Assembly: GCA_018970395.1 (NCBI GenBank)
Contig: JAGWWM010000001.1
Span: forward strand, 1 to 64,000
DNA from: Bacteroidota bacterium
GTDB lineage: Bacteria > Bacteroidota > Bacteroidia > Chitinophagales > Chitinophagaceae
Reading direction: 5' to 3'
Length of the DNA: 64,000 bases
The translations under genes were made by a program, and so were the position numbers. Shown in pieces: positions 47,676-58,170 of the stretch (position 1 is its first letter; the number at the start of each line of letters is the position of its first letter). A model generated the notes under the pieces. That model ran no database searches. It was not told the DNA's origin and saw only the letters and a list, made by a program, of their open reading frames with translations.

Positions 47676-48235
47676 TACAACAAATCATCAATACAATTAA
47701 ACGCATCAGTGTCAGTAAAGAGCAGAAAAATAAACTAAAAGATCTTGCTGCAAAAAACGTGAATGCAGGTGATGCTAATAAATTTCATGATACTGTTTTG
47801 TTTAATACATCAGCAGGCGGAACGATTACTATTGGCAGTAATACTGAAATTTTAAATGGCTGTTTGCTCATGACATACGGCGGCAGTATTAGCATTGGTA
47901 ATAATTGCAGCATAAATCCATATACAATTCTTTATGGGCATGGAAAAGGATTAGTAATTGGCAATAATGTTCTTATTGCAGGGCATTGCCTCATCATACC
48001 ATCTAATCATGTTTTTAACCGAACAGATATACCCATCAATCAACAGGGCGAACATTCAAAAGGAATTGTAATTGAAGATGATGTTTGGATTGGCGCCGGA
48101 TGTCAAATATTAGATGGTGTTACCATTGCCCGTGGAAGTATTATAGCTGCAGGCAGTGTTGTAAATAAATCAACAGAGCCATTCAGTATAATGGGCGGCG
48201 TACCTGCAAAGCTCATTAAAAAACGTAGTGAATGA
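47672..48235 (+). CDS. acyltransferase, hexapeptide repeat (WbbJ-like)
   Basis: TITIGSNTEILNGCLLMTYGGSISIGNNCSINPYTILYGHGKGLVIGNNVLIAGHCLIIPSNHVF...GIVIEDDVWIGAGCQILDGV. Confidence 0.94.
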   Translation: MIQQIINTIKRISVSKEQKNKLKDLAAKNVNAGDANKFHDTVLFNTSAGGTITIGSNTEILNGCLLMTYGGSISIGNNCSINPYTILYGHGKGLVIGNNVLIAGHCLIIPSNHVFNRTDIPINQQGEHSKGIVIEDDVWIGAGCQILDGVTIARGSIIAAGSVVNKSTEPFSIMGGVPAKLIKKRSE

Positions 48236-49116
48236 AGAAAAGTTTACAAAAAGCAATAGCTGTTTTTCCGTTTCAGCAGCAATTGCAGTTATTATTTTTT
48301 TTCTTTTGGAGGAAGTTTGGGATAAATACAGGGGGGGAAGCAACGAAATTAGCAGCCGAATGTGAGCAATATGTACAGTTAATCGAAAATGGAGTTTCCA
48401 TTAAACGGGAAAACAAGAACATTCTTCAACTACATTATTCAATTAATCAAAGGTCTTGTTTATTTTTTATCCGGCGAAAAGGGAGTGATATCAAAGTATT
48501 TGAAACTGTTATTCTTCAAGAAGAATACAAGTCTTCAAAAGACCAACTTGCATTTGCCAATAACCATCAACCACAAATCATAGATGCAGGGGGGAATATT
48601 GGGTTCACTACTATCTATTTGCATGCATTTTTCCCGGCCGCAAGTTTTATTGTTATAGAGCCCGATGTTGATAATTATGAGTTGCTGAAAAAAAATATTG
48701 TGGCCAATGAAATTGAGAAGGCCACTTTATTGCAAAATGCGTTATGGGTGAATGAGGATGAGCTGGAGATCGATGATTCTTTCAGAGATGGACAGGAATG
48801 GTCGTTAACTGTTTGTTCTGCCAACAGCAGTGCTGAGAAAGGGAAACAGAAAAATGTAAAAGGGGTTACACTTTCAGCGTTACAAAAGCACACTAACTTT
48901 CACGAAATTGATTTATTAAAAATTGACGTGGAAGGTACAGAGCGTTTTTTATTTCGTGAGCATACGTTTGTAAATACACTGCTTGATTTTGTAAAAAACC
49001 TGGCCATTGAAATACATGATGAATACGAGATTCGACAGGTTATTTACAATACCATGCAGAAAGAAGGCTTTGAAAAGAAGGAGGATGGTGATGTTACACT
49101 CTTCTTTAAAAAATAA
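48232..49116 (+). CDS. FkbM family methyltransferase
   Basis: IIDAGGNIGFTTIYLHAFFPAASFIVIEPDVDNYELLKKNI; IDLLKIDVEGTERFLF. Confidence 0.92.
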   Translation: MKKSLQKAIAVFPFQQQLQLLFFFFWRKFGINTGGEATKLAAECEQYVQLIENGVSIKRENKNILQLHYSINQRSCLFFIRRKGSDIKVFETVILQEEYKSSKDQLAFANNHQPQIIDAGGNIGFTTIYLHAFFPAASFIVIEPDVDNYELLKKNIVANEIEKATLLQNALWVNEDELEIDDSFRDGQEWSLTVCSANSSAEKGKQKNVKGVTLSALQKHTNFHEIDLLKIDVEGTERFLFREHTFVNTLLDFVKNLAIEIHDEYEIRQVIYNTMQKEGFEKKEDGDVTLFFKK

Positions 49117-49186
49117 AAACATTCAATTTTCGGTACTAAGAAAGTTAATTTTTTAATGTAGAACCAACATTTCCAAAACTTAGAAA

Positions 49187-50008
49187 ATAAAAATTCTTTT
49201 CTCCGTTGTTGCTTTAGTATTTGGATTTGCATGTAAACGAGAAAAAAGCAAGGAAGATGTCAAAATTATTAAAGCTTATGATATTTTCTGCATACTGGGG
49301 CAATCCATTGCCTATTATGGGTTGGGTCTTGACAGTTTGCTGGACAGGCTCAATGAATTGATTTTTCAATCGGGTCATTTTGGTGAAAATAATATGAAGC
49401 TTATACCGGCAAGACATCCTCATGAACATCACCAGCCCGTAAATAACCGTATCAGGTTCGCTATGACCTTTACCAAACCCTATCTGCAAAACTATTCGGC
49501 CGCTAACCGCAGGGTTTTACAATACCCTGTGCTGAAAATGGCAGTTCCTTTCGTTTCAGAAGATGGAACAAAGGGAACACACTTTATAATGAAGCCGTTA
49601 ACCATATTAAATATGTTTTGAATAAATACCCCGGCATTAAATGGCGTGCTTTTTTTATGGCACAAGGGTGAAAGTGATGTATACTGGAGACGTGATTAAG
49701 CACAATTACTTGACAGAATGATTACCAACATGCGCAGGGATATTGTGGGTTCGGCAGGTGATTCAATTTCGTTTATCCTGGAAGGGCTTGCGCCTTACTG
49801 GGTAAGCCAACGGAACGACTGGAAAATTACCGATTTTGTTATTCAAGAAACGCCCGCAAGAGTTGCACGTACCGGATATGCCAGCGCACGGGAACCTTTT
49901 GTTATGAGCAAGCCGGATAATACTGTTGATGCGGTGCATTTTGAAGCAGCTGGACAGAGAGAATTAGGCAGAAGACATTTTAATGTTTACAGGGTATTAA
50001 AAAAATAA
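49187..50008 (+). pseudogene. decayed sialate O-acetylesterase-like (SASA/SGNH) lipoprotein gene
   Basis: Split reading frames give KILFSVVALVFGFACKRE (lipobox), ILGQSIAYYG, WHKGESDVYWRRD and DAVHFEAAGQRELGRRHF. ATG->ATA start, frameshifts and an in-frame TAA at 49697-49699. Confidence 0.8.
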
Positions 50009-50031
50009 GTTTTTTTAAAGATTAAGAATTC

Positions 50032-50745
50032 ATGAAGCAACTAATTAAGAAAGTTTTCAAGTCATTCGGTTACGAAATTCGGAAGATCCCCAAAGGGGAA
50101 ATTGTAAAGTCGACAGGGGATTTAAAAAAAATATTCTGTTACGTATATTCCGATAATATATGGGGAGGTGATAAGGGTGAGTTTTATTCTGGACCTGGCA
50201 GCGATGAGAATGTTACAGCGCCATATATTGATTTGATTAATGCTTTTATTAAAGAAAAAGGAATTAATTCAGTTGTAGATTTAGGTTGTGGAGATTTTCG
50301 AGTTGGAAATTTAATTGATAAAACTAGCATCGATTATATTGGTGTTGATATTGTACCTGCTTTAATAGAAAGAAACAATAAAGCCTTCGGCGCAAAAAAC
50401 GTAAAGTTCATATGTATTAATGCTGTTGATGAAGCCCTGCCTTCTGCTGACTTATGTTTAATCAGACAAGTATTACAGCATCTCTCTAATGATAATATAA
50501 GAATTATTTTGGAAAAGTGTAAGCAGTATAAGCATGTTATTGTTTCTGAACACATACCAGCAGATAAGACTGTAGAACCGAATATTGATATGAATTCGAA
50601 TTGGGATATCCGGTTAACTCAAAACTCTGGTGTTTACGTTGATAAAGCTCCCTTTAACTATAAAGCATCAGTTCTTCTTGAAATCGATCCTTCACATGAA
50701 GGGTTTTCTAATTCATTTATACGAACCTCATTAATTGAGAATTAG
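50032..50745 (+). CDS. class I SAM-dependent methyltransferase
   Basis: INSVVDLGCGDFRVGNLIDKTSIDYIGVDIVPALIERNNKAF; DLCLIRQVLQHLSNDNI. Confidence 0.88.
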   Translation: MKQLIKKVFKSFGYEIRKIPKGEIVKSTGDLKKIFCYVYSDNIWGGDKGEFYSGPGSDENVTAPYIDLINAFIKEKGINSVVDLGCGDFRVGNLIDKTSIDYIGVDIVPALIERNNKAFGAKNVKFICINAVDEALPSADLCLIRQVLQHLSNDNIRIILEKCKQYKHVIVSEHIPADKTVEPNIDMNSNWDIRLTQNSGVYVDKAPFNYKASVLLEIDPSHEGFSNSFIRTSLIEN

Positions 50746-50746
50746 A

Positions 50747-51577
50747 ATGATTCCTAATGTTTTGCATTTTATTTTTGGCCTAAGTGAAGACTTCGGAGGG
50801 AAGCCTTTTTCTTTCTCTCATTACATGGCAATCCGGTCAGCAATTATTGTAAATAAACCAGATGATGTAATTTTTCATTATCAGTATGAACCATCCGGTG
50901 AATACTGGGATATGATTAAGGGGCAGATAACACTTAATAAATTAGAACCTCCGTCTGAAATTCATGGAAATAAACTTTTTCATGTAGCACATAAAGCAGA
51001 CATCATACGCCTGCAGGCTTTGTATAAGACAGGAGGAATTTATCTTGATGCTGACACTATAAGTATAAAGTCACTAAATATTTTTAGGAACCATAGTTTT
51101 GCAATAGGTCATGAACTAGAACAACCGGTAGAGTATACACTAAAGGAGAAGTTGAAAAAAATGGTCAGGCATGCTACTTTAAGACCTTTTCGTGTAAATA
51201 TAGCAGGGCTTTGTAATGCAGTAATGCTTGCTGAACCTGGAGCCCCTTTTATTGAGCATTGGCTCGAATCGTATAAAACATTCCGTTCTAACGGGAATGA
51301 TCATTACTGGGGAGAACATTCGGTGTTAGTTCCTTACTGGCTTAGCAAAGAACATCCTGAATTAGTACATAAAATCAGTCCGTTTGCATTTCATTATCCA
51401 ATTCACAATGCAGCCGGTCTTCAGCTGCTTTTCGAAAAATCAACTGTTTTCCCCAAAGCATATGTCCATCACTTATGGGAGTCTGCTTCATGGAATAAGT
51501 ATCTTAAGCATTTGAATATTGAAGTTGTTCGTACAAAGAACACAACCTATAATCTATTAGCCAGGAACTATCTGTAA
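50747..51577 (+). CDS. glycosyltransferase with DXD motif (Gly_transf_sug-like)
   Basis: IPNVLHFIFGLSEDF; HKADIIRLQALYKTGGIYLDADTI. Confidence 0.9.
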   Translation: MIPNVLHFIFGLSEDFGGKPFSFSHYMAIRSAIIVNKPDDVIFHYQYEPSGEYWDMIKGQITLNKLEPPSEIHGNKLFHVAHKADIIRLQALYKTGGIYLDADTISIKSLNIFRNHSFAIGHELEQPVEYTLKEKLKKMVRHATLRPFRVNIAGLCNAVMLAEPGAPFIEHWLESYKTFRSNGNDHYWGEHSVLVPYWLSKEHPELVHKISPFAFHYPIHNAAGLQLLFEKSTVFPKAYVHHLWESASWNKYLKHLNIEVVRTKNTTYNLLARNYL

Positions 51578-51582
51578 AACTT

Positions 51583-52578
51583 ATGCAAGGTTTTTCTTTT
51601 ATTGTTTGCACCCACAATCCTGATCAAATAATGTTTAGAGATGTGGTTATAAACCTGCTGTCAATTATGAAGCACAGTAATGCTGAATCGGAATTGATTA
51701 TTGTTGATAATGATTCAACTCCTCAACTTCAACATAATGAATTTTTGAATAAAATTCTAATCACTAATAAAAGCATTCAACTTGTACGGGAAAATAAACC
51801 CGGTTTAACGTTTGCACGAATAGCAGGCTACCAAAAAGCTAAGTATAGTTGGTTGATTTTTGTTGATGATGACAATTTACCGGGAAATGATTATTTGAAT
51901 GAGTTAGCAATACTTTCTGAGAAGTATCCCAAAGTCAGGTGTTGGGGCGCAGGGAAAATTCAGGTTGTTTTTAAAAACCAAAAGGAAACACGCTTTCTAC
52001 ATAGTCTTAGGCTATTGTTTCAAGAACGTAATTTTAGTGGAGTGAATTATAGTTGTAAAATCAAAGGCGAAGAGTTTTATCCACCCGGATCAAGTATGTG
52101 CATTGAAAAAAATGCATTTGGAAAATATTTAGAATTAATAAATGAGGGGACTATTACTTCAAGCGACCGAACTGGGTATAGTTTAAATAGTGCAGGAGAT
52201 GTACAAATTATATACTGTTGTTTAAAATTTGGGCATTCAGTTGGATGTTCGGAAAATTTAAATCTGAAACATGTAATAAGTAATACAAAGACCAAGCTTT
52301 CTTATTTGTTGAGACTGAGATATGCGTTAAGCAGTTGCCAAATTAAGGCTTTTAATGAGATTTTTTCTAATGCTGCTATACCTGTAAAGCCAGTTACTAA
52401 TAAGGAATTATTAGTTGCAATATATTCACACCTAAGAATAAAAAACATATTCCCTTTAAAGAATTCTCTACTCGAATTTGCCGCAACAGTGGGTATGTAT
52501 AATGCGAGGATTTTAGCAGGTGGTTTTCATAAACCTGCTTTGCTTCGTCTTTTTGAAAAACTAATTAATCACAGATGA
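51583..52578 (+). CDS. glycosyltransferase family 2
   Basis: FSFIVCTHNPDQIMF...ELIIVDNDST...ENKPGLTFARIAGYQKAKYSWLIFVDDDN. Confidence 0.92.
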   Translation: MQGFSFIVCTHNPDQIMFRDVVINLLSIMKHSNAESELIIVDNDSTPQLQHNEFLNKILITNKSIQLVRENKPGLTFARIAGYQKAKYSWLIFVDDDNLPGNDYLNELAILSEKYPKVRCWGAGKIQVVFKNQKETRFLHSLRLLFQERNFSGVNYSCKIKGEEFYPPGSSMCIEKNAFGKYLELINEGTITSSDRTGYSLNSAGDVQIIYCCLKFGHSVGCSENLNLKHVISNTKTKLSYLLRLRYALSSCQIKAFNEIFSNAAIPVKPVTNKELLVAIYSHLRIKNIFPLKNSLLEFAATVGMYNARILAGGFHKPALLRLFEKLINHR

Positions 52579-53549
52579 GCAATTTATTTTATAAGGGTGG
52601 TCGATTTTTGTATCGGAGCCTAGGTCTTTCTGCGAATCAAAGAATGCATGCGGTATATACAGATGTTGTACAGAATGCAGAAAGCAGCAATCGAATGATT
52701 TATGATCTTATTCTGGCGGGGAAACCGGCAATGGTAAGCAGGTTTGGCACTCCTGAATCAAAGAGCCTATTAAATTACTTAGAACTGCAGGATTCAAGAA
52801 AGAAAGGCTTACTCCATACGCTGCATGCTAAGTTTACCGGTTCTGTATCTACCTGGCGTACAGATGTAAAAACTGACCTTCAGGATCTTGTTGGTTTTTT
52901 TCCAACAACAGATGAGATGCTTGAACGCTTTGCTGCGTTTTATATTGAACAAATAGAGGAAATTGACGCAGTTGGCATTTGGAGGTTTGTTCCCGGAGAA
53001 ACTTTTCTGATTAAAAAGTATTGTCCAAATGCTGTAACCTATGATCCCCAGGCATTAGAACCTTATTTTTTTACTAATCCATGGTCGAAAGCATTAGAAG
53101 GGAAGAAGGTACTTGTAATTCATCCTTTTATTACGTCAATTATAAAGCAATTTGCAAACAGGGAAAAGTTGTTTGCAGATCAATATGTTTTACCTGCTTT
53201 TGAACTTAAAACAATTACGGCTGTACAATCGATAGCCGGAACAAAAACACAGTTTTCCAACTGGTTTGATGCGCTTGCTTCCATGCAAAATCAAATAGAT
53301 GCGACAGACTTTGACGTTGCAATTATCGGTGCAGGATCCTATGGATTACCATTGTCAGCCTATGTAAAGGAGAAAGGGAAAATAGCTATACATATAGGCG
53401 GAGCTACACAAATATTATTCGGAATCAAGGGTAAACGTTGGGATGATCATCCCTCTATTGCTCCATTATACAACGAACATTGGGTACGCCCAGATGCTTT
53501 TGAACTTGTACCAGAAGCACAGAAAGTTGAAGGAGCTTGCTATTGGTAA
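52575..53549 (+). CDS. putative GT-D fold glycosyltransferase-like protein
   Basis: KPAMVSRFGTPESKSLLNYL; DVAIIGAGSYGLPLSAYVKEKGKIAIHIGGATQILFGIKGKRWD. Confidence 0.65.
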   Translation: MSNLFYKGGRFLYRSLGLSANQRMHAVYTDVVQNAESSNRMIYDLILAGKPAMVSRFGTPESKSLLNYLELQDSRKKGLLHTLHAKFTGSVSTWRTDVKTDLQDLVGFFPTTDEMLERFAAFYIEQIEEIDAVGIWRFVPGETFLIKKYCPNAVTYDPQALEPYFFTNPWSKALEGKKVLVIHPFITSIIKQFANREKLFADQYVLPAFELKTITAVQSIAGTKTQFSNWFDALASMQNQIDATDFDVAIIGAGSYGLPLSAYVKEKGKIAIHIGGATQILFGIKGKRWDDHPSIAPLYNEHWVRPDAFELVPEAQKVEGACYW

Positions 53550-54493
53550 AAATGACAGCAGTACTTTTAATAATTTTTAACCGACCATCTACAACAAGAC
53601 AAGTGTTTGAGGCTATACGCTGTGCTCGGCCTGCCAGGTTGTATATTGCTGCCGATGCCCCTAGGCCCGGGAACATTACAGATGTAGAGAAATGCCTTGC
53701 AACGAGAGCTGTTACCGAAACCATCGACTGGCCTTGTGAGGTAAAGCGGTTGTACCAGGAACAGAACCTGGGCTGCAGCTTTGGTCCACGTGCAGCATTC
53801 AGCTGGTTTTTTTCAATGGAGCCCGAAGGTATTATTCTGGAAGATGATTGTGTGCCCCATCCCGATTTTTTCAGTTTTGCGCGCGCCATGCTGAATCGTT
53901 ACCGAAACGATCAACGAATTCTTTCCATTAATGGTTCAAATCTCGGATATCAACTGAGCAATGGAAATAGTTATACTTACAGCCGGTTCATGAACATGTG
54001 GGGCTGGGCTACGTGGGCCGATCGTGCACAGGTCATTGATTATTCGTTGAGTGAATGGAAGCAGGTACACAAGCCGCTTTGGTTTTTATATCAACGCATG
54101 CGCCAAGGTTTATTTGATACCGATATTAACTGGTATAAGTACTGGCAGCATAAGTTTGATTTAACGGTAACAAGAGAAACGATTACGTGGTGGGACTGGC
54201 AATGGATTTATCATCAACTTAGAAACAGGAAGTTGTCTGTAGTGCCTTCAAAAAACTTAATTTCTAATATTGGTTTTATCGAAGATGCTACGCATACTAA
54301 AGCATCTGATAATCCCGCAGCTAATCTTCCGTTACAAAGTCTACCTAAGCAATTGAAATATCCGGCAGAAATAAAGTATGACCGGGTGTACGAAGAGTTT
54401 TATGTTAAATGGGTATGGTGCTATCATAAAAGATTATCTGCTTTTTTTTATTTAAAGCAATATATAAGTCGTTTAATTGGCAGAAATGTTTAA
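53537..54493 (+). CDS. nucleotide-diphospho-sugar/GT2-like glycosyltransferase
   Basis: TAVLLIIFNRPSTTRQVFEAIRCARPARLYIAADAPRPG; EPEGIILEDDCVPHPDFFSF. Confidence 0.85.
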   Translation: MLLVKMTAVLLIIFNRPSTTRQVFEAIRCARPARLYIAADAPRPGNITDVEKCLATRAVTETIDWPCEVKRLYQEQNLGCSFGPRAAFSWFFSMEPEGIILEDDCVPHPDFFSFARAMLNRYRNDQRILSINGSNLGYQLSNGNSYTYSRFMNMWGWATWADRAQVIDYSLSEWKQVHKPLWFLYQRMRQGLFDTDINWYKYWQHKFDLTVTRETITWWDWQWIYHQLRNRKLSVVPSKNLISNIGFIEDATHTKASDNPAANLPLQSLPKQLKYPAEIKYDRVYEEFYVKWVWCYHKRLSAFFYLKQYISRLIGRNV

Positions 54494-55385
54494 TTCATAT
54501 CCCAAAATTTCAATTGTTACCTCCTCTTTCAATCAAGGCCAATATCTTGATCAAACAATAGAAAGCGTATTAAGTCAGAAATATCCTAATCTTGAATACA
54601 TTATTATAGATGGCGGGAGCACCGATAACTCTGTTGAGATTATAAAAAAATATGAACATCATCTCACCTATTGGGTGAGTGAAAAAGATAAAGGTCAAGC
54701 CAATGCCATTAATAAAGGTTTAAAATTATGTACAGGGGAAATATTTAACTGGCTGAATAGTGATGATTATTTGGAACCTGGGGCTCTACATAAAATAGCA
54801 ATGGCATTTTGTGAAAAAAATGTAAGTCTAGTTGCGGGCAAGGTGCGAAACTTCTCATCGAAAGAAGAAGAGTATATACAAAATCAAAATTTATCCGCAC
54901 AAGGATTGATGTGTTGGGAACCTAATGTTCAGTTTGTCCAACCTGGTGTTTGGTTACGTAGAGAATTAATTGAAGCATGTGGTGGAATTGATGAACAATT
55001 TCATTATGCTTTTGATTGGGATTTATATATTCGTTATCTCTATCACTTTCCCAAGGTTAAAGAAATAAATGATCATTTAGTCCATTTCCGTATTCATGAT
55101 AACTCCAAAACTAAATCTGCATTATCCCGTTTCGCAGAGGAGGAGGGTAGAATTATAGAAAAATTGTACAATCTTAATGAATATGAGGGTCTAAAAGATG
55201 CTTGTTTGTATAAAATTCAGAAAGCGAACTGGACAAACTTGTTATCTGAATTGTCTAAGTCTGACCTTTCTTTTGTTAGTAAATTAGTCGTCGTTATTAA
55301 AACTATGCGAGAACATAGTAAGGTCAGTTTGTCAAGACAAACATTGGGTGCTTTGAAAGCCTTTATGTTAGAGAGAACTATCTAA
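54486..55385 (+). CDS. glycosyltransferase family 2
   Basis: PKISIVTSSFNQGQYLDQTIESVLSQKYPNLEYIIIDGGSTDNSVEII...FNWLNSDDYLEPGAL. Confidence 0.95.
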   Translation: MFNSYPKISIVTSSFNQGQYLDQTIESVLSQKYPNLEYIIIDGGSTDNSVEIIKKYEHHLTYWVSEKDKGQANAINKGLKLCTGEIFNWLNSDDYLEPGALHKIAMAFCEKNVSLVAGKVRNFSSKEEEYIQNQNLSAQGLMCWEPNVQFVQPGVWLRRELIEACGGIDEQFHYAFDWDLYIRYLYHFPKVKEINDHLVHFRIHDNSKTKSALSRFAEEEGRIIEKLYNLNEYEGLKDACLYKIQKANWTNLLSELSKSDLSFVSKLVVVIKTMREHSKVSLSRQTLGALKAFMLERTI

Positions 55386-55399
55386 GCTTTTTTATTTAT

Positions 55400-56491
55400 A
55401 TGAAACCATTAGTAGTTTGGCAACTTCATGAAGGCAATATTAGTGGTGCTAATATCGCTATGATTGAATATGTAACTGCTTTGTCTGACACTTATCGTTT
55501 TCATGCTATTCTGCCGCACTCTGGAACAATGTGTGCTGCTTTAGAGAAACAAAATATCCCCTTTTCAATTATTTATCAGTATGGATGGGCAGGAAAAAAA
55601 GGAAATCTAATCCAAATATTTAGAAAAATTATTCGAACATTCATTGCTATCATAACAGTCAGAATGCTCTTACTTAAACTAAAACCATCTTTTGTTTTTA
55701 CAAATACATTAATCCCCTTTGTTAGTGCCAAAGTTTCTATCGGTTTAAAAATACCTCATGTTTGGTTCATTCATGAATTTGGCTGGGAGGATTTTGGTTT
55801 TCGTATTGGATGGGGAAACGAATCGTATGCGTTCAAGAAAATGTCTGATTGGAGTAATTTTGTTATCGTTAATTCAGATGCTGTATTAAAAAAAATTCAG
55901 ACTTTATTAAGAAATGTAGAAATAAAAAGAATCTATCAACCCGTAAGTTGGGACAGTCATGACAATTTCAATAGGACTAAAATTGCTTGTTTTTTGATGT
56001 TTGGACAGCTTGCCCCCACTAAAGGTCATATAGATGTTTTGGAAGCTTTGGCTATTGCACATAAAAAATCTCCTGCTAAAAAAGTCAGCTTACACATAGT
56101 CGGTCCTTCAGAGGATAAACAATATGTAAATTTTTTGTATAACGTGATAGAACAGTTACAACTACAGGAAATCGTTAAAATTAAAGAAGGCTATTTCGAT
56201 AAAGAGCAAATAATACCTAGGTATGAAGCACTAATTGTGGCTTCGAATTCTGAGGCTTTTGGACGAGTAATAATTGAGGCAAAAAAGGCAGGTTTAGGTA
56301 TAATTGCGCGAAATACAGGCGGAGCTCCAGAGTTATTATCAAAACCTCAAGATCATCTTTTCGAGTCCATAGAAGAACTAGGTGGCATTTTAAGCTGCTA
56401 TAATCATCTGTCACATAATGATTCTTTTTTGCCTTACGATGAAGGTGAAGAGATCCTGAAATTGAAAAACTTGTTACAGTCAATCATATAA
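55400..56491 (+). CDS. glycosyltransferase family 4
   Basis: GT-B fold C-terminus: FGQLAPTKGHIDVLEALAIA...YEALIVASNSEAFGRVIIEAKKAGLGIIARNTGGAPELL. Confidence 0.92.
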   Translation: MKPLVVWQLHEGNISGANIAMIEYVTALSDTYRFHAILPHSGTMCAALEKQNIPFSIIYQYGWAGKKGNLIQIFRKIIRTFIAIITVRMLLLKLKPSFVFTNTLIPFVSAKVSIGLKIPHVWFIHEFGWEDFGFRIGWGNESYAFKKMSDWSNFVIVNSDAVLKKIQTLLRNVEIKRIYQPVSWDSHDNFNRTKIACFLMFGQLAPTKGHIDVLEALAIAHKKSPAKKVSLHIVGPSEDKQYVNFLYNVIEQLQLQEIVKIKEGYFDKEQIIPRYEALIVASNSEAFGRVIIEAKKAGLGIIARNTGGAPELLSKPQDHLFESIEELGGILSCYNHLSHNDSFLPYDEGEEILKLKNLLQSII

Positions 56492-56492
56492 T

Positions 56493-57449
56493 ATGGATCA
56501 ACCTCTTTTTACTGTCGCAACTATCACCTACAACTCATCCCGATGGGTTAGGCAAGCCATAGAAAGTGTACTTGCCTCGAGCTATACTGATTTTGAATAT
56601 ATAATTTCAGATGATTGTTCTACAGATGATACTTGGGATATTATACAGCTTTATAATGATCCCCGAATCCTAACCTGGCAAAATGAAACTAATCTTACTG
56701 AGTATCCGAACAGAAACAAAGTGTTAAGTGTGGCCAGAGGAAAGTATATTCTTTTTGTAGATGGCGATGATATTTTGTATCGTGATTCACTTCGGAATCT
56801 TTCTGAATATGTTCATGTTTTTCCTTCGGCCGGGATGTTATGGGGCTTAAATCCGCAGCATTTTCCTTTTTATGTGTTCCCATACCTCGTACAGCCTGTG
56901 GAAATAATGAAACTGATTTACACCACACCGATTCCTATTTCAAATCTTGGTTTTGGAGAGATGTTGTTTAAAACAGACTTGCTTCGAAATATCGGAGGTA
57001 TGAGTGAACAGTTTAAGATTGGCGATACATACATAAAAAAAAAGCTGGCATTATCAAGCCCAGTACTGTTTGTTACAATTGGTTTTATGTTTTGGCGGCA
57101 AAGTCCGCATCAGGCATCCAAAAAATTAGCTAGTGGTTTGTTTGGTTATTTTGAACGTATTGCTATTGATGAAGCAATTATTAACGATCCCACTTTTCCG
57201 TTAAGTGGCAAGAATAAAGAAATTGTTACACGAAATGTTCGAATAAGTACCGTGAAGTTATTTTTCAGTTCAACTCTACTGAAAGGAAAGCTGCTTGACT
57301 TTTTTAAGTTTCGTCAAAAGATTAGTTTACAATGGAAAGATCTTTTGTTACTATTTGTTAAGGGCGATTATTCCTATAAGCCATCTTTTGACCTTGACAG
57401 CCCTCTTATGAACAGTTATCACTTTGGCAAACCGGATACACATGCATAG
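56493..57449 (+). CDS. glycosyltransferase family 2
   Basis: PLFTVATITYNSSRWVRQAIESVLASSYTDFEYIISDDCSTDDTWDII...YILFVDGDDILY. Confidence 0.94.
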   Translation: MDQPLFTVATITYNSSRWVRQAIESVLASSYTDFEYIISDDCSTDDTWDIIQLYNDPRILTWQNETNLTEYPNRNKVLSVARGKYILFVDGDDILYRDSLRNLSEYVHVFPSAGMLWGLNPQHFPFYVFPYLVQPVEIMKLIYTTPIPISNLGFGEMLFKTDLLRNIGGMSEQFKIGDTYIKKKLALSSPVLFVTIGFMFWRQSPHQASKKLASGLFGYFERIAIDEAIINDPTFPLSGKNKEIVTRNVRISTVKLFFSSTLLKGKLLDFFKFRQKISLQWKDLLLLFVKGDYSYKPSFDLDSPLMNSYHFGKPDTHA

Positions 57450-58170
57450 AATTAAATACTGGCAAATCCGCTTTTATGTAACTCTGTTTGTATTGGTAAA
57501 AAACATATTTCGGAATTACTGGCATGTAGTTCGGGGTATTTATCTTCCTTTAACAAGGGATATCGGTTTTAATACACTCCGCTGGATTATTAACGGTCAA
57601 TACGAACAAGGAGAAATTGAGATAATCAGGCAACGGATCGATCCGGGCGACAGAGTCATGGAAATTGGAACCGGACTTGGATTTGTTTCGGCTTATTGCG
57701 CCAAGATTGTTGGTTCTGACCATGTATATACTTTCGAGGCAAATCCTTTGAATGTGGAAATGGCTTTACGTGTACATGCTAAGAACAATGTTGCGCCTCA
57801 TTTGCAGAATGCTCTGCTGGCAGATCGAAGAGGTATCATTGACTTTCCAATAAACCGGAAAAGTCGTCTTTCCTCTTCCTTATTAAAGTCATCGTGTGAA
57901 ATTGTTAAGGTGCCTCAATTGAATTTAAATGAAACCATTGAAGCGTTGAGCCCTGATTTTTTGATTATGGATATTGAAGGTGCAGAATATGAGATATTTC
58001 GTATGATCCGTTTTCAAAGTATAAAAAAGATACAAGTAGAACTCCATCCATCGATTTTAGGTAAAGTCAGAATGAATGAAATCTTTGATGTTTTGAAAGA
58101 AAATCAATTCGTTACAGATATAGCTATGCCGGACGGACGGAATTATTTTTTTAAACGGGTTCAGGCGTAA
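57442..58170 (+). CDS. FkbM family methyltransferase
   Basis: PGDRVMEIGTGLGFVSAYCAKIVGSDHVYTFEANPLNVEMALRVHAKN; PDFLIMDIEGAEYEIF. Start set at MHRIKYW. Confidence 0.88.
   Translation: MHRIKYWQIRFYVTLFVLVKNIFRNYWHVVRGIYLPLTRDIGFNTLRWIINGQYEQGEIEIIRQRIDPGDRVMEIGTGLGFVSAYCAKIVGSDHVYTFEANPLNVEMALRVHAKNNVAPHLQNALLADRRGIIDFPINRKSRLSSSLLKSSCEIVKVPQLNLNETIEALSPDFLIMDIEGAEYEIFRMIRFQSIKKIQVELHPSILGKVRMNEIFDVLKENQFVTDIAMPDGRNYFFKRVQA

Noticed and set aside
49322-50008. ORFs 49322-49621 and 49718-50008 as two separate small genes
   Set aside because: Together with upstream sequence they reconstruct one SASA-like protein interrupted by frameshifts and a stop.
53455-53889. Minus-strand 144-aa ORF
   Set aside because: Overlaps two supported plus-strand genes; no domain features.
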